A DNA stretch of 64,000 bases, from NCBI GenBank assembly GCA_030737875.1, contig CM060922.1, positions 324,789,956-324,853,955 on the forward strand, read 5' to 3'. The DNA is from Allium sativum (Eukaryota; Streptophyta; Magnoliopsida; Asparagales; Amaryllidaceae). Every line of letters starts with the position of its first letter. Within the stretch, counting starts at the first letter, position 1. Position numbers and translations under genes: made by a program. Positions 37,035 through 47,466 of this stretch are shown here, in pieces. The notes below the pieces were generated by a model that saw nothing but the letters and a program-made list of their open reading frames with translations, made no database searches and was not told the origin of the DNA.

Positions 37035-38530
37035 ATGATGGATGTACCCGTTACCCCCAATGACCCATCACGAGTACTGAAGATAGCATCACACCTACAC
37101 CCAGCCATCAAAGATGACCTCGTGGATTTCTTGAAAGGCAACTTGGACGTATTTGCATGGACTCATTCCGAGATGAAGGGCATAGACCCCGCAATTGCTT
37201 GCCACTCTTTGGGCATAGATCTTAAATTCCATCCAATCAAGCAGAAGCACCGCTTCCTGGGGCCCGAGAGGTCCAAGGCACTCGAAGAAGAGGTCGATCG
37301 CCTGCAAACAACAACTTCATCTGTGAAGCCTACTACCCCGAGTGGATCTCCAATACGGTTATGGTCAAGAAGGCCAATGGTAAATGGCGAACGTGCATCG
37401 ATTTCTCTGATTTGAACAAAGCTTGCCCGAAGGACAGCTTCCCGCTCCCCAAGATCAACCAGCTAGTCGACTCAACCGCCAGATACTAACTACTATCTTT
37501 CATGGACGCCTATTCAGGTTACATCCAGATCCCGATGGATCTTCGCGACCAAGATCATACCTTCTTCATAACCAACCGCGGACTTTACTGCTATCACGTC
37601 ATGCCTTTCGGCCTCAAGAATGCCGGTGCTACATATCAACGGATGGTTAATCGACTCTTCAAAAATCAAATCGGGAAATCCATGGACATGTACGTGGATG
37701 ACATGCTAGTTAAATCGAAAGTGTCTAGCAGTTACGTCCACGACCTCTCCGCAATGTTCGATATCCTATGCCAACACGACATGAAACTCAATCCTCTAAA
37801 AGGTTCCTTTGGTATCACCTCAGGAAAGTTCCTAGGTTTCATCGTCAACGCCCGGGGCATCGAAGCTAACCCCGAGAAAACCCAGGCCAATCGGGATATC
37901 CGAATCCCCGAGAACATCAAGGATGTTCAATGTTTGAACGAGAAGGTTGCCTCTTTAAGTCGATTCATCTCTAAGGCCACCGACAAGTATCCTTTCTTTG
38001 ATTTACTTCAAAAAGGGAAACGCAATTTCAAGTGGACCCCTGAATGCGTTTCTGCATTCAAGGAACTCTTGAGTCACTTAGAGCGACCACCCATCTTATC
38101 TAAGCCTATAGACCATGAGGACTTATACATTTACTTGGATGTTTCTCCGCAGGCAATCAGCTCGGCGTTAATACGACTCGAGGATTGCATCCAACGACTC
38201 GTCTACTACATAAGAAAACGACTAACAGGGGCAGAGAAGAACAACCTGAAGCTCGAAAAACTGGCATTCTGCTTACTAATCTCCTCCCGGAAGCTCCGAC
38301 CGTATTTCCAGGCTCATCCCATAAAAGTCTACACCGACCAACCACTGCGTCCAGTCCTGCAACGACCTGAGGCATCCGGCCAACTGCTGAAGTGGAGTAT
38401 GGAACTAAGTCAGTTTGAGATAACATTCATTCCCCGCCGAGCCATCCTCGGGCAAGCCCTTGCCGACTTACCGAGGGAACCTTTGCGGAAGAAGATGAAA
38501 CTCCCGACAACGTGTGGAAGTTGTTCGTAG
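37035..38530 (+). pseudogene. Tat element reverse transcriptase and RNase H
   Basis: The entry segment VFAWTHSEMKGIDPA and the KQKHRFLGPERSKALEEEVDRL region lie at 37035-37310. The frame then shifts twice before ANGKWRTCIDFSDLNKACPK (about 37377-37437) and the main frame from 37502. The latter has MDAYSGYIQI, VMPFGLKNAGATYQRMVN and the catalytic YVDD at 37691-37702. The connected RNase H follows (YLDVSPQAISSAL near 38130, KVYTDQPLRPVLQ near 38327). It would copy element RNA into DNA and degrade the RNA strand. Three frames are needed to read it, so it is inactive. Confidence 0.88.
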
Positions 38531-38920
38531 ACGGATCCTCCAATATCAAGTGCTCGGGAGCCGGTATCGTACTCATCACACCCGAGGGACGCTCAATACA
38601 CTATGCATTAAAGCTGAATTTCTCTACGACTAGTAATGATGCGGAATACGAGGCATTGTTAGCCGGGCTAAGAATCGCGATCGAGCTCAAGCTGAGAACT
38701 ATCCAAATCTTCTCCGACTCGTAATTCGTCGTACGCCAAGTGATAGACGAGTACCAAACGAAGGCTGAAAGGCTCGCTCTGTACCTAACTCAAGTTCAGA
38801 AACTGCTCACCCACTTTGACCACTTCACTATCACTCACATTCCGCGAGAGCATAACAAAAAAGTCGATTCCTTGGCCAGACTAGCGAGTTCTGAAGACCC
38901 GCAACTTTTGGGATTCGCCC
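38511..38920 (+). pseudogene. Second (archaeal-type) RNase H of Tat element
   Basis: WKLFVDGSSNIKCSGAGIVL opens the domain, with EYEALLAGLRIA and then FSDS giving the acidic residues, and HIPREHNKKVDSLARLAS closing it. It is a complete extra RNase H following the gypsy one, in another frame. The codon after SDS is TAA at 38722-38724, where the family normally has Gln (CAA or CAG), so a single C to T change created the stop. A second RNase H is a known Tat-lineage trait. Confidence 0.85.
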
Positions 38921-39147
38921 TCGTCGAAGTACTCAACTCCCCCAGTATCAAGCCAATTCAAACCAACATGGCCATGACTGCCGAATCAGAACTGGAATCA
39001 TGGATGACGCCAATCGAGAGCTACCTACGACATGGGACCCTCCCAGAGAGCCGCAAAGAAAGGCGAGCGCTCACCCGCCAGTCAGCCCGCTACCTTCTCG
39101 TAGGCGGGATATTATATCGAAGAGGCTTCTCCGTCCCCTTACTTAGG

Positions 39148-40222
39148 TGTGTGGCCCATGACGATGCCCAAAGAATTCTCACTAGCGTGCATGAAAGCGA
39201 ATGCGGCGACCACACAGGGGGGGCAAACACTGGCCAGGAAGATACCCCGATATGGTTACTACTGGCCCACGCTTGACCAAGACGCCACGGACTATACTCG
39301 CAAGTGCGACAAATGCCAACGCTTCTCTAAGATCCCAAGAGCCCCACCGACGGAACTGACACAGATGAGCAGCCCATCGCCATTCGCCATGTGGGGAATC
39401 AGCATCATTGGAACTCTTCCCATGGCCAGAGGCGGGGCACAATACGTCGTCATCGCAGTAGATTATTTTACCAAATGGGCGGAGGCCGAAGCCCTCGCCA
39501 CTATCACCACCAAGAAGATGATCAACTTCGTGGTGTACAACGTCATCACTCGATACAGAGTCCCTCAAGCCATCATCTCAGACAACGACACTCAATTCGA
39601 GAGCGCGGAATTCAAATCCTTCTATCAGCGGCATGGCATCGAAAAAAGGTTCTCGGCCATAGCTCACCCCCAGGCCAACGGACAGATCGAAGCCGTCAAC
39701 AAAGTCATCAAATCCATCATCAAGAAGTTCCTTGAGAAGGCCGGGGGCATGTGGGCAGACGAACTTCCTCTAGCCCTGTGGGCCTACTGAACAACTCAAA
39801 AGACAACAATCGGGCACATGCCCTTCGCCCTTTCTTATGGGTCTGAAGTCGTCATCCCAATCGAGCTCAAGCTTCAGTCTCATCGGGTCACCTACTTCGA
39901 TCCAAAGATGAATCAGGACTTTCTTCTGGGGTCACTCGACTTGCTATAAGAAAAAAGAAATGAAGCCGACCTATGTGCCGCTGCACAACGATAGCGAGTC
40001 GCTCGGTATTTCAACTCTCGAGTCCGCCACAAGGACCTCAACATCGGCGACCTCGTCCTAAAACAGGTCTTCCCTCCGCCAACAGGACTTGCTTCTCGCT
40101 GGGAAGGGTCGTACTCCATTCTGCGAAGACTCAGCAATGGAACTTTCAAGCTTTCCACCGTGGACGGAGCTGAACTACCAAGGGCTTGGAACAGTGAACA
40201 TCTCCGTCGTTACTTCACATAA
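39148..40222 (+). pseudogene. Tat element integrase
   Basis: The zinc-binding start is split: VHESECGDHTGG is in the preceding frame, and the sequence shifts at a run of seven Gs (39217-39223) into ARKIPRYGYYWPTLDQDATD and KCDKCQRF. The core has AVDYFTKWAEAE, IISDNDTQFES and HPQANGQIEAVN, supplying the D,D,E residues. After LPLALWAY there are stops at 39788, about 39947 and about 39991. The C-terminal part (VRHKDLNIGDLVLKQVF, then EHLRRYFT) ends at TAA 40220-40222. It would insert element DNA into the genome, but the frame damage makes it inactive. Confidence 0.88.
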
Positions 40223-41378
40223 CTTAGCATATGGTTGTTTACGCTTTCCAGTGATGTTTTGTTTTGTAATGGTTCAAGGCATTGTAAAGGCTATTCATGC
40301 CAAAAAGTATTAATGGAAATGATGTTCATCTTTCTGTCTCCCCACTCTGTGTTCACTCCTCACGCGACATAATTAGCTAACCCTGACAGCTAGTTTCTAT
40401 ACACCGTCGTACCAACTCCTAACATGGGGTCGGCATCGCCATCTCAATCGTGGATCAATCCCGTGGCCTAATCACATTGGCAACGACCGACATCCCAAAC
40501 ACGGGACCCGACCATGCTACTCGAGTCGCCAGCCCATGGCGCGACCGAGTATAAATAACATATGACTCGAACCTTGACCCAAAATCAAGGCCGAGGATAA
40601 ATCGTTCAACCACCCAACAGCTTGACGGGGCAACACGAACTCCCCCTGAGCTATGGGTGTCGGTCGGACTTTGGCGCAGCACCAATACCGACCCTTAAAT
40701 CGTCACATCCCCAAAGCTCTCAAGACTGAGTGGTAGCCCACGGCCACGATCGGACCTTACGAACTGATGATCCGGGCTTCTCTTTCCAGGCGAACGACGA
40801 CGCCCTCAGGCTCGCCCCAACCCGATGAATGATGGGAGAGTCTATACCGGACGAACCGCATAACGCGATGTCATGCGCCTCTGCTAATCTTGAGTTTAAT
40901 CTCAGGCAACCCAAGAAAAAACAGCGGGCGCTCTAGCCGGGCTTCACAAACTACGGGTCTCCTGAGCTGAGGGAGACTTACTCGAAGCCTACGCACTGTC
41001 TTACGCCCCTCTGGAACCACAACCCAGAGCGCGGCACTCAATTCCTCCCCTCTGGAACAACAACCCAGAGCATGGCACTCAATCACACCCCCTGGAATCA
41101 CCAACCTGGGGCACAACACTCACAATTGCTTTATTGTTAAATGTAACGATAAGTATGCCTATGCAAGTACGGGACGCCTGAAAACATGGGGGGAATATCC
41201 AAACAGTTAACACAAAATGCGATATTTACTAATTCACTTTTCATTACAACACACACACATTACAACCCACTACAATACTAATATCTTTTCCTTCTAATGG
41301 CAGGGTGTACATGAGAACCACACCATGCCTTGAAAAACCAAAAGCGAGAGCCGAACTCGTGTAAACTACCGACCTACG
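40223..41378. other. Tat element spacer between pol and antisense gene
   Basis: Non-coding. At about 41006-41120 there are three tandem copies of a 41-base unit with a CCCTCTGGAACMACAACCCAGAG core followed by GGCACTCAAT. No promoter or terminator could be assigned. Confidence 0.6.
41006..41120. repeat. Three 41-bp tandem repeats
   Basis: Units share CTGGAACMACAACCCAGAGC and GGCACTCAAT; the third is more diverged (CTGGAATCACCAACCTGGGGC). CTGG and CCAG at the unit ends can pair. Confidence 0.7.
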
Positions 41379-42247
41379 CTAACCGTGCTTCTTCTTCCTA
41401 CCTTTGTATTTTTTATTTACAGATTCGGCACTTGACAGTCCATCCTTGGAGTCGGGCCGCTTCCTGCCAAATCCGCCTTTCCCACTTTGGCCCTTCTGCG
41501 AGGTAGTCGACCCATGAGAAACTGGTAGACACCGCTCATCCGTCCCATCGCCACTAGAAATCTCAGTAATGTCAGCAGGGTCAACATGCGGCAAGGGCCT
41601 GGCGGCACCTCCAGTTGCAGGACCTATCACCACGGCACTCGCCACCTAAATGGATTTCCCTTCCCGCATAGCTTTTTCCTTAGCCTCTTAGGCGACTCGT
41701 CGCTCGGCAAGTATCCAGGACCTGTGCGGAGAATCACCAGCCCTTGTTTTCTCGTGGGTTTCGATAGCCCTTCGCTGAGCCTTTTATCCTCCTGCCTCTT
41801 CTGAGCCTCGTCCACCGCCCTCTTCCTCTCTACCTCATCGTCAACTTTCCTCTAAGCAGCGGTCGCGGCGGCCCTCTTCACAGCATCCTCCTGGGTTTTG
41901 GTTATAATCTCCTGCCTAGCAGCTTCATCCTGCACCCATTTTTCCTCCACCTCCTCGCTCTTCACCGCCATCTTGGCTTTCTGTTCATCCACCAGGGCGG
42001 CCATGGAGGACACATCAGCTTCCACCGGACCATAAGCGGTCGCGCTCCGCCCATCTACCACCTCTCCTTCTTCAGCAAGGCTCTCATAAAGGCTGGGAGT
42101 CGCTCCTATTCTCGCAAGAGTATCAAGCTGATTCCCGCTAAATCCAAGCCCGGATTCAGTAACTTGGGGGATCACTGGGGCAGTATCCAAGGCAGCAGTT
42201 AATCCAGAAGGGACTGCACAATAAAAACACAATCGGTGAGTCTGCAA
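41379..42247 (-). pseudogene. Tat antisense gene, 3' part
   Basis: Minus-strand open stretches at 41852-42247 and 41379-41645. The first contains an Ala/Glu/Lys-rich, coiled-coil-like run (VDEQKAKMAVKSEEVEEKW). The second ends in a basic SVNKKYKGRKKKHG tail that resembles a nuclear-localisation or nucleic-acid-binding terminus. They continue the antisense gene coming from 45278. The gap between them (41646-41851) has stops. A function for such proteins is not established. Confidence 0.5.
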
Positions 42248-42404
42248 ATTCGGTAGCTACATCATTCTCCGGGATGCATTGTAAAGGGAATTTACCTCCG
42301 ACCAAGGGTGGCGTGGAGGGAACGGAAAGGACACCCGACGCAACGGACAATGTAACTTCAATCTCTCCCGACTATAAATCATGCTCGGTCAAAGCCTAAG
42401 CCAA

Positions 42405-43256
42405 TCATGTCGGGTCACTCGCCGTAACCAAACCGGAGGCTGGTGGCCGATAGGAACTTCCCTCCGCAAAAGCCTTGGCTACAGCAACACTCTCAGTCAT
42501 ATCACACTTTCCTTTCTCAGTAGCAAGTCTTTCCAGCCTGACTTTCTCTACATCCTCCCGCAACAGTCTCCTGCCCTCCTCCAACTTCACGCACTCTTCC
42601 TCGATCAGAAGGTCGGTCATGAGTTGTCGCTCGTCTAAGGTCCTGACATCCACCCCACGCAAGAAGGCCTCATATAGAACCAGTCTATCCCAGGTCCGAG
42701 CCAACTCGCGGGAATAGTCGTTCATCCAAGAGATTCCATGGAACCTTAAGGCTTTTACCAACATGTCCTTAGTGTCCTCCTCCACAGCCGAATACGCCCG
42801 CAGCTCTGCATCCGCCAACTCGCTCTTCAGTTGCTCCACCTCTTTCAGATGCTCAACCTTCAATTCCTCGGCGGCACCTAGCACCTCTCGGTTACTGGCT
42901 TCCGCATCCTCCCTCGCTTTCCTGGCAACCTCAAGCTCTCTCGTCAGGCGGGCATTCTCGGCCCTCAAAATTTCGTTGTCCTCCCGAAGCTACAGGACGG
43001 ATGCATGATCTCATCTCAACTCGGCGCAAACCTTGTCCACCTCGGCCTTCTCCTTCTTTAGGATTATAATCTGGGTGGTTAGCTCAGTTATGGTTTCCTT
43101 CAGAACAGATGAAGAATGGTCAGACTCCCTCTTAAGTCCCTCGTACATATGCTTCGCCCCGGCTGAAAAACAACATGTCCCACAAATTAGCAACATTAAA
43201 GAAGCGAAAGGCAAATGGATCTTAAGACAGATCAGGAAACCTCCCCAGTTCCTCAT
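42405..43256 (-). pseudogene. Tat antisense gene, coiled-coil part
   Basis: The frame at 42405-42968 begins MRAENARLTRELEVARKARE and holds heptad-like Leu/Glu/Lys patterns for about 60 residues, then a conserved-looking domain around FHGISWMNDYSRELARTWD. Upstream (43011-43256) another coil-like segment ends KEKAEVDKVCAELR, separated from it by a single in-frame stop. It resembles the coiled-coil C-terminal half of the accessory proteins encoded antisense in Tat-lineage elements. Confidence 0.6.
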
Positions 43257-43613
43257 TTAGATTAGCAACGGAAGCCTGCCCGGCATCAATAATCGATTGT
43301 CGTTTATCAAGTTCTTGATTCTTTTTCCTTATCAGGTCAGACAAATGATGCGAGTACTTGGTAAGCACATCGACCTGACGATACGCGGCCTTCACATGCT
43401 GCCATACCTCATCGGTCTCCCTGTCAGGGGCGGGACGAAGCTCAGGGACAAATCATAACTCATCAAGATATAACCCTGGGAAGTGATGCCTCACAAACGC
43501 CATCCTCTCTTCAATAGGAAGGTCCCGGACTCCTGACTCCGTCAGATCTGGCGTCTCCACAAATAAGCGCCTTTTTCAGCCCCGGCTGGGCGAAGCTCCC
43601 TACCCTTTGAGGT

Positions 43614-44686
43614 CTAAACAGGGGCAGGCAGAACGATGATGGGTGGGGCTGTTGACAACATACGACTCGACCCTCCTAGACGGAGCCTCGAATCCCCACT
43701 GGACACTCGGATCGAAGGAGGAGGGGGAGGAAGAGTCATAGAAGATGAGGACCTATCTTGGTGATGACTCCCGCTACCATGACCTCGCGGTGGTGGGGCA
43801 TCACCATACAAACGAGCTCCCCTCCTAAAGGAGCTGATAAAAGAACTCTCGAGACGGTTGCAGTCCCCACGACCTCGCCCCCCCGCTTCTTCTAACCATA
43901 TCACCTGTCAAAGGAACAACGCAAAGTCAGCCGAGCAGCATGTGAAAGCGCTTTTTTATGCAGTTTAGTGTGTATAAGTGTGTGTCCTAAGTGCTCTCTC
44001 AACAGACCAGATTGTCCCTCAGTTGAAGGAATTAGTCCTTCCGCAGCACGAGCTATATCCTCCATACTAACTGCGCTCGGCCACAAAGACAAGTCCACGA
44101 GAACCACATCCAGACCAGCGAACTGATCTACTCTCTCAAGGGAGGTGGTAGCTTCTAGAGAGGTTGCAGGAGAGTGAGGAATGGCTACCACCTCTTCCCC
44201 CGCCCCTCCCATCGGGGGCGGGGTAGAAGCGTCAATAAGTCCCTCGTCCCCAGCAACCGCCTCTGCACTACCATCCTTGTCACCACTAACGCCCTCCTGA
44301 AACTTAACGACCTTTTTAAGCCTGAGCTCGCCAGGAGCCATCTTTCTCTTCAAAGTGGGGGCAGCAGGGACTTCCGCTGCTTTCCCCTTAGGTACACTAC
44401 TCGCCACTACAAGCCTAATTATGGCCCGGTCGGCCGGAAGCAATCCAACACGCCGGAGGCGATCCTGATCCACTATAGAGTCCATTATATGGGACCCCTC
44501 AGGAATAGCTCGCAAAGCATCGAGACGTTGCCGATACTCATCGCCTGTAGGTGCCTCGGGAGTCCTTGCCACAATAAAAAACAATGAGTCACAAAGCTCG
44601 GTAACTTGTGGAAAAAGGAGGCGAAGATTAAAGATACTCACTTCCTTATATCCATCTCCTCGCAAATCCGAGAGGGAAACGAACAA
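43614..44686 (-). pseudogene. Tat antisense gene, middle part
   Basis: The minus-strand frame 43901-44686 encodes an acidic, low-complexity linker, with AIPEGSHIMDSIVDQDRLRR near its start and a basic VPAAPTLKRKMAPGELRLKK stretch. A GGAA|GTGAGTATC donor near 44640 and a TTGTGGCAAG|GACTCC acceptor near 44570 suggest an intron, so the first about 45 codons of the open frame are probably not coding. A second frame (43614-43904) is Arg/Ser/Pro-rich. Confidence 0.5.
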
Positions 44687-44837
44687 AGAACCAGTCTTGC
44701 TTAATCACCGACGGTCTGGGCCACTTTCTGACAGAAAATTTAGTAGCTGGAGATGCCTCCAAGAACCATTGCGAAGACGATGTGCCAGTTGACCGTCTGA
44801 AATGGAAAAGGTACCGATTGTCATCCCCAGCAGGATT

Positions 44838-45278
44838 CTAATGCAGAAACTCTCGAAAGAGAACATAAGTGCCCAAGAGCAAAGAATAAGAGTTCAGATG
44901 CAGCTGTGAGGGTGCAAGGCGAAAATAGAATAGCATTTCCCGTATAAAATCATTGGCCGGGGGCACGCACCCCGCAACGTAAGTGTGTCGATTCCAAGCA
45001 GTAAAGCCTTCTGGCGACGCGTGAACCCTTTCTCCCGATCGAGGGGCATGAGCCTCCCCCTCAGGGACATTAAACCGCAAAGACATCTTTCTAACAGCCG
45101 CGGCATCCAAGCGCGATGGCACTGCATCCGGAGGATTTTCCAAGATAACCGCATCGGGAAGCATGTCAGGAGCCACTAAGGTAGGCGGCTCACCACCCTC
45201 CATAATATCTACGTTTTCGATCTCAACGTATACAATTAGAGAGTGTAACCTCTTAGTATGACCCCCGTGCTCAGACAC
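44838..45278 (-). pseudogene. Tat antisense gene, N-terminal domain
   Basis: A minus-strand frame of 146 codons with PPANDFIREMLFYFRLAPSQ and LHLNSYSLLLGTYVLFREF. This matches the plant domain catalogued as putative gypsy-type transposon (Pfam Transposase_28, from memory), found in genes antisense to pol in Tat elements. The frame ends at a TAG at 44838, but the same frame continues past it as NPAGDDNRYLFHFRRSTG, so the stop is probably a mutation and not the true end. Confidence 0.65.
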
Positions 45279-45790
45279 CTCTGGCGAACTCCCTGTCTGA
45301 GAAGGAGTCGACCCTTCATTAGTCTCAGGATCGCTGCCTCCAGAGCTAGTGTTGTCCGTGGAGTCAGAAGCAGAAGCAGAAGAATTAGACGATGGCGGGG
45401 AAGCCTCGGCTTCCAGAAGTTTCCAGTCTATGATCTTGTTTGCATGGCTCTCTATACTTCAATGTACCAATGTTAGACATCGTAGTAAAATAACCTGTAC
45501 CCCTCGTGTTGATAAAGATTAACAAGTGTGTGTGCAGTGTCATGCAAAGAATGAGAGCGCGCATAGAAATGTTAAAGATCTTTACAGTTTAGCCACAGTC
45601 CAGATATATGCTCTATCCTATGTGAAGGTTCTAAGTTCCCATCCGCGCAGTTATCAATGACAACAATGGTACATTCATACAATCAAACAACCAGTGTATA
45701 AGTCCGAGGATAAGCAGTCAAGAAATCAAAGTTCAAAGTGGAGAAAGCCGACATTCTGGCCAAGGCACAACACTCAACCGAATCAGGGCG
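45279..45790. other. Likely promoter side of antisense gene
   Basis: Sits directly upstream (minus strand) of the first antisense coding exon. It includes a short continuation with a Ser/Glu-coding repeat (GAAGCAGAAGCAGAAGAA near 45368). No clear TATA box was identified. Confidence 0.3.
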
Positions 45791-46372
45791 CCTCTAAAAA
45801 TTCGAACCCCTCGGGTTCGAAATTTCGAGCCCTGATGGTTCGAAAATCCGAACCCTGGCGGGATCGAAAGTTCGAATCCCCGAGGTCCGAGAATTCGAAC
45901 CCCAGGGGGTCGAAGCCTCGAGCCCTATGGGGTTTGAAGGTTCAAGACCAACGGATTCGAAATTTCGAACCTATCATTGGGCACGAGGTCTCGAGCCTGC
46001 CCCGTCATACCTCGACCTTCCACCTCCCTTCCCTCGACTCGACCAAGTCTATTACCTCAGAAATTTTCAAATAAAGGTGGTCGAGAATCGAAGTTTTCCA
46101 AACAATGGCAGTCGTCGCGAAAATAGAAGGAAGAAAAATGAGGGGGAGGGGCCTATATATAATGAAAAGGAGAAAACCTTTCGTATTCCAAGTCTAGGCT
46201 CGAAATTCGAGCCTGAGGGGTCAAATTTTCGAACCTCTTGGGTTCGAAATTTCGAACCTCTTGGGTTCGAAATTTCGAACCTATGGCTCGAATTCTCGAG
46301 CCACCATGGTTCGATGATTCGAGCCTATAGGGTTTGAAATTTCGAACCCCTCTGGTTCGAAATTTCGTGCCC
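45791..46372. repeat. Palindromic array before 3' LTR (two blocks)
   Basis: About 16 units of about 27 bases in two blocks (45795-46010 and 46196-46372). Each centres on TTCGAAATTTCGAA or a variant, joined by spacers such as CCTCTTGGG. Many units are near-perfect self-complements. The core GAAATTTC is shared with the LTR array, but the outer bases are TTC/GAA here and TGC/GCA in the LTR. Confidence 0.85.
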
Positions 46373-46645
46373 TCCAAAAAAAAATATCCCCCTTCCGTGT
46401 ACACTCATTTCCCGCCAAGGTCCTGTCGCCCCAAAGCACGCGACGATGGCACCATGCGGACACTCAGCGATGCGAGTACGGTACCAATCCGACAGCGGCT
46501 CGCTCACAATCCCATAACGAACGTGCCCGCTAGCTAATGCATTATCTCCAATAACTTGCAGGATGAATCCACAACCCAACTACCATCTCAACTACCATTC
46601 CAAAGCACATCATGTCAAGACAAGGCGTCAAGATAAGACGTGCTT

Positions 46646-46656
46646 TGGGGGGCAAA
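46646..46656 (+). other. Tat polypurine tract
   Basis: TGGGGGGCAAA directly before the TG of the 3' LTR; primes plus-strand DNA synthesis. Confidence 0.8.
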
Positions 46657-47466
46657 TGTTAACCGGCCTTTTGGTCCGGTCACCAAAAGTACTCAAGACA
46701 CGCTCTACTCAACCCATCGCGTGAAGCCGGGGCCACGGGCAAAATTCAGGAAGTGCAGGGGCAAGGACCGAATAAAGATCCCGCCAACAAGGACCTCACA
46801 CCATCGCCTCTACAACGCCGCACCAACGAAGTCAACTAGCCTCAACCCCTCCTCTCATCAAGATCCGCTTCGCACCCAGCCGGGTGCGAAATTTCGCACC
46901 GACCAGGTGCGAAATTTCGCACCTGGCAGGTGCGAAATTTTGCACCTACCGGGTGCGAAATTTCGCACCTCACCCAGGTGCGAATTTCCGAAGGCCGATA
47001 CCAGGAGGCGCGAAATTCTGGAAGATGGTTCCCATTTCCACCTACTCCTACCTAACCCCTACCTAACCACTTCATATAAATACCCCATGGCCTCACAGTT
47101 CAAAGGGAGGGAATTCTTGAGCTTGGAGACCTCCATAAAGCTTCATTAATGGCATCTCCTCTTTAAGGAAGAAGAAGGACAAGATTGTCTTTTTCCTTAT
47201 CGTTCAATATACGATAGTTACGACATCATATATCATGAGTCATAAATGTAATGAGATAGTCTCAACCTTGTAATTTCTTCCAAGTGATTAATAATATTCC
47301 AACGACTCTTCAAAGTGGATGTAGGCCTTCATTAAGGCCGAACCACTATAAATCTCTTGTGTTATTTACTGCTTATGTGTTAAATATGTTCTTGTCTGTG
47401 CGACCATATTTATAATTCCTAGTAATTGGGAATCTTTGGTGTTTGCGACATTTTTTGCCGTCAGCA
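46657..47466 (+). repeat. Tat element 3' LTR (810 bp)
   Basis: TGTTAACCGGCC to TTTTTTGCCGTCAGCA, about 95% identical to 33377-34196 by hand count. It carries the four-unit palindromic array at 46880-46978, with units closer to perfect than in the 5' copy. Confidence 0.9.

Larger units (their letters stand above)
33377..47466 (+). mobile_element. Tat-lineage Ty3/gypsy retrotransposon, nearly complete
   Basis: Order: 5' LTR, gag, protease, RT, RNase H, second RNase H, integrase, antisense gene, palindromic arrays, polypurine tract, 3' LTR. A second, archaeal-type RNase H after the first, and an extra gene between pol and the 3' LTR, are known hallmarks of the plant Tat/Retand/Grande group. All reading frames carry stops or shifts, so it is dead. 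Flanking 5-mers are AGTGT and GGTAT, three of five matching, so no clean target duplication. The GC content is clearly higher than that of the flanks. Confidence 0.9.

Noticed and set aside
33603..46372. Regularly spaced palindromic repeats that could suggest a CRISPR array
   Set aside because: Spacers are only about 6-10 bases and repeat each other; the arrays lie inside a plant retrotransposon with no cas genes.
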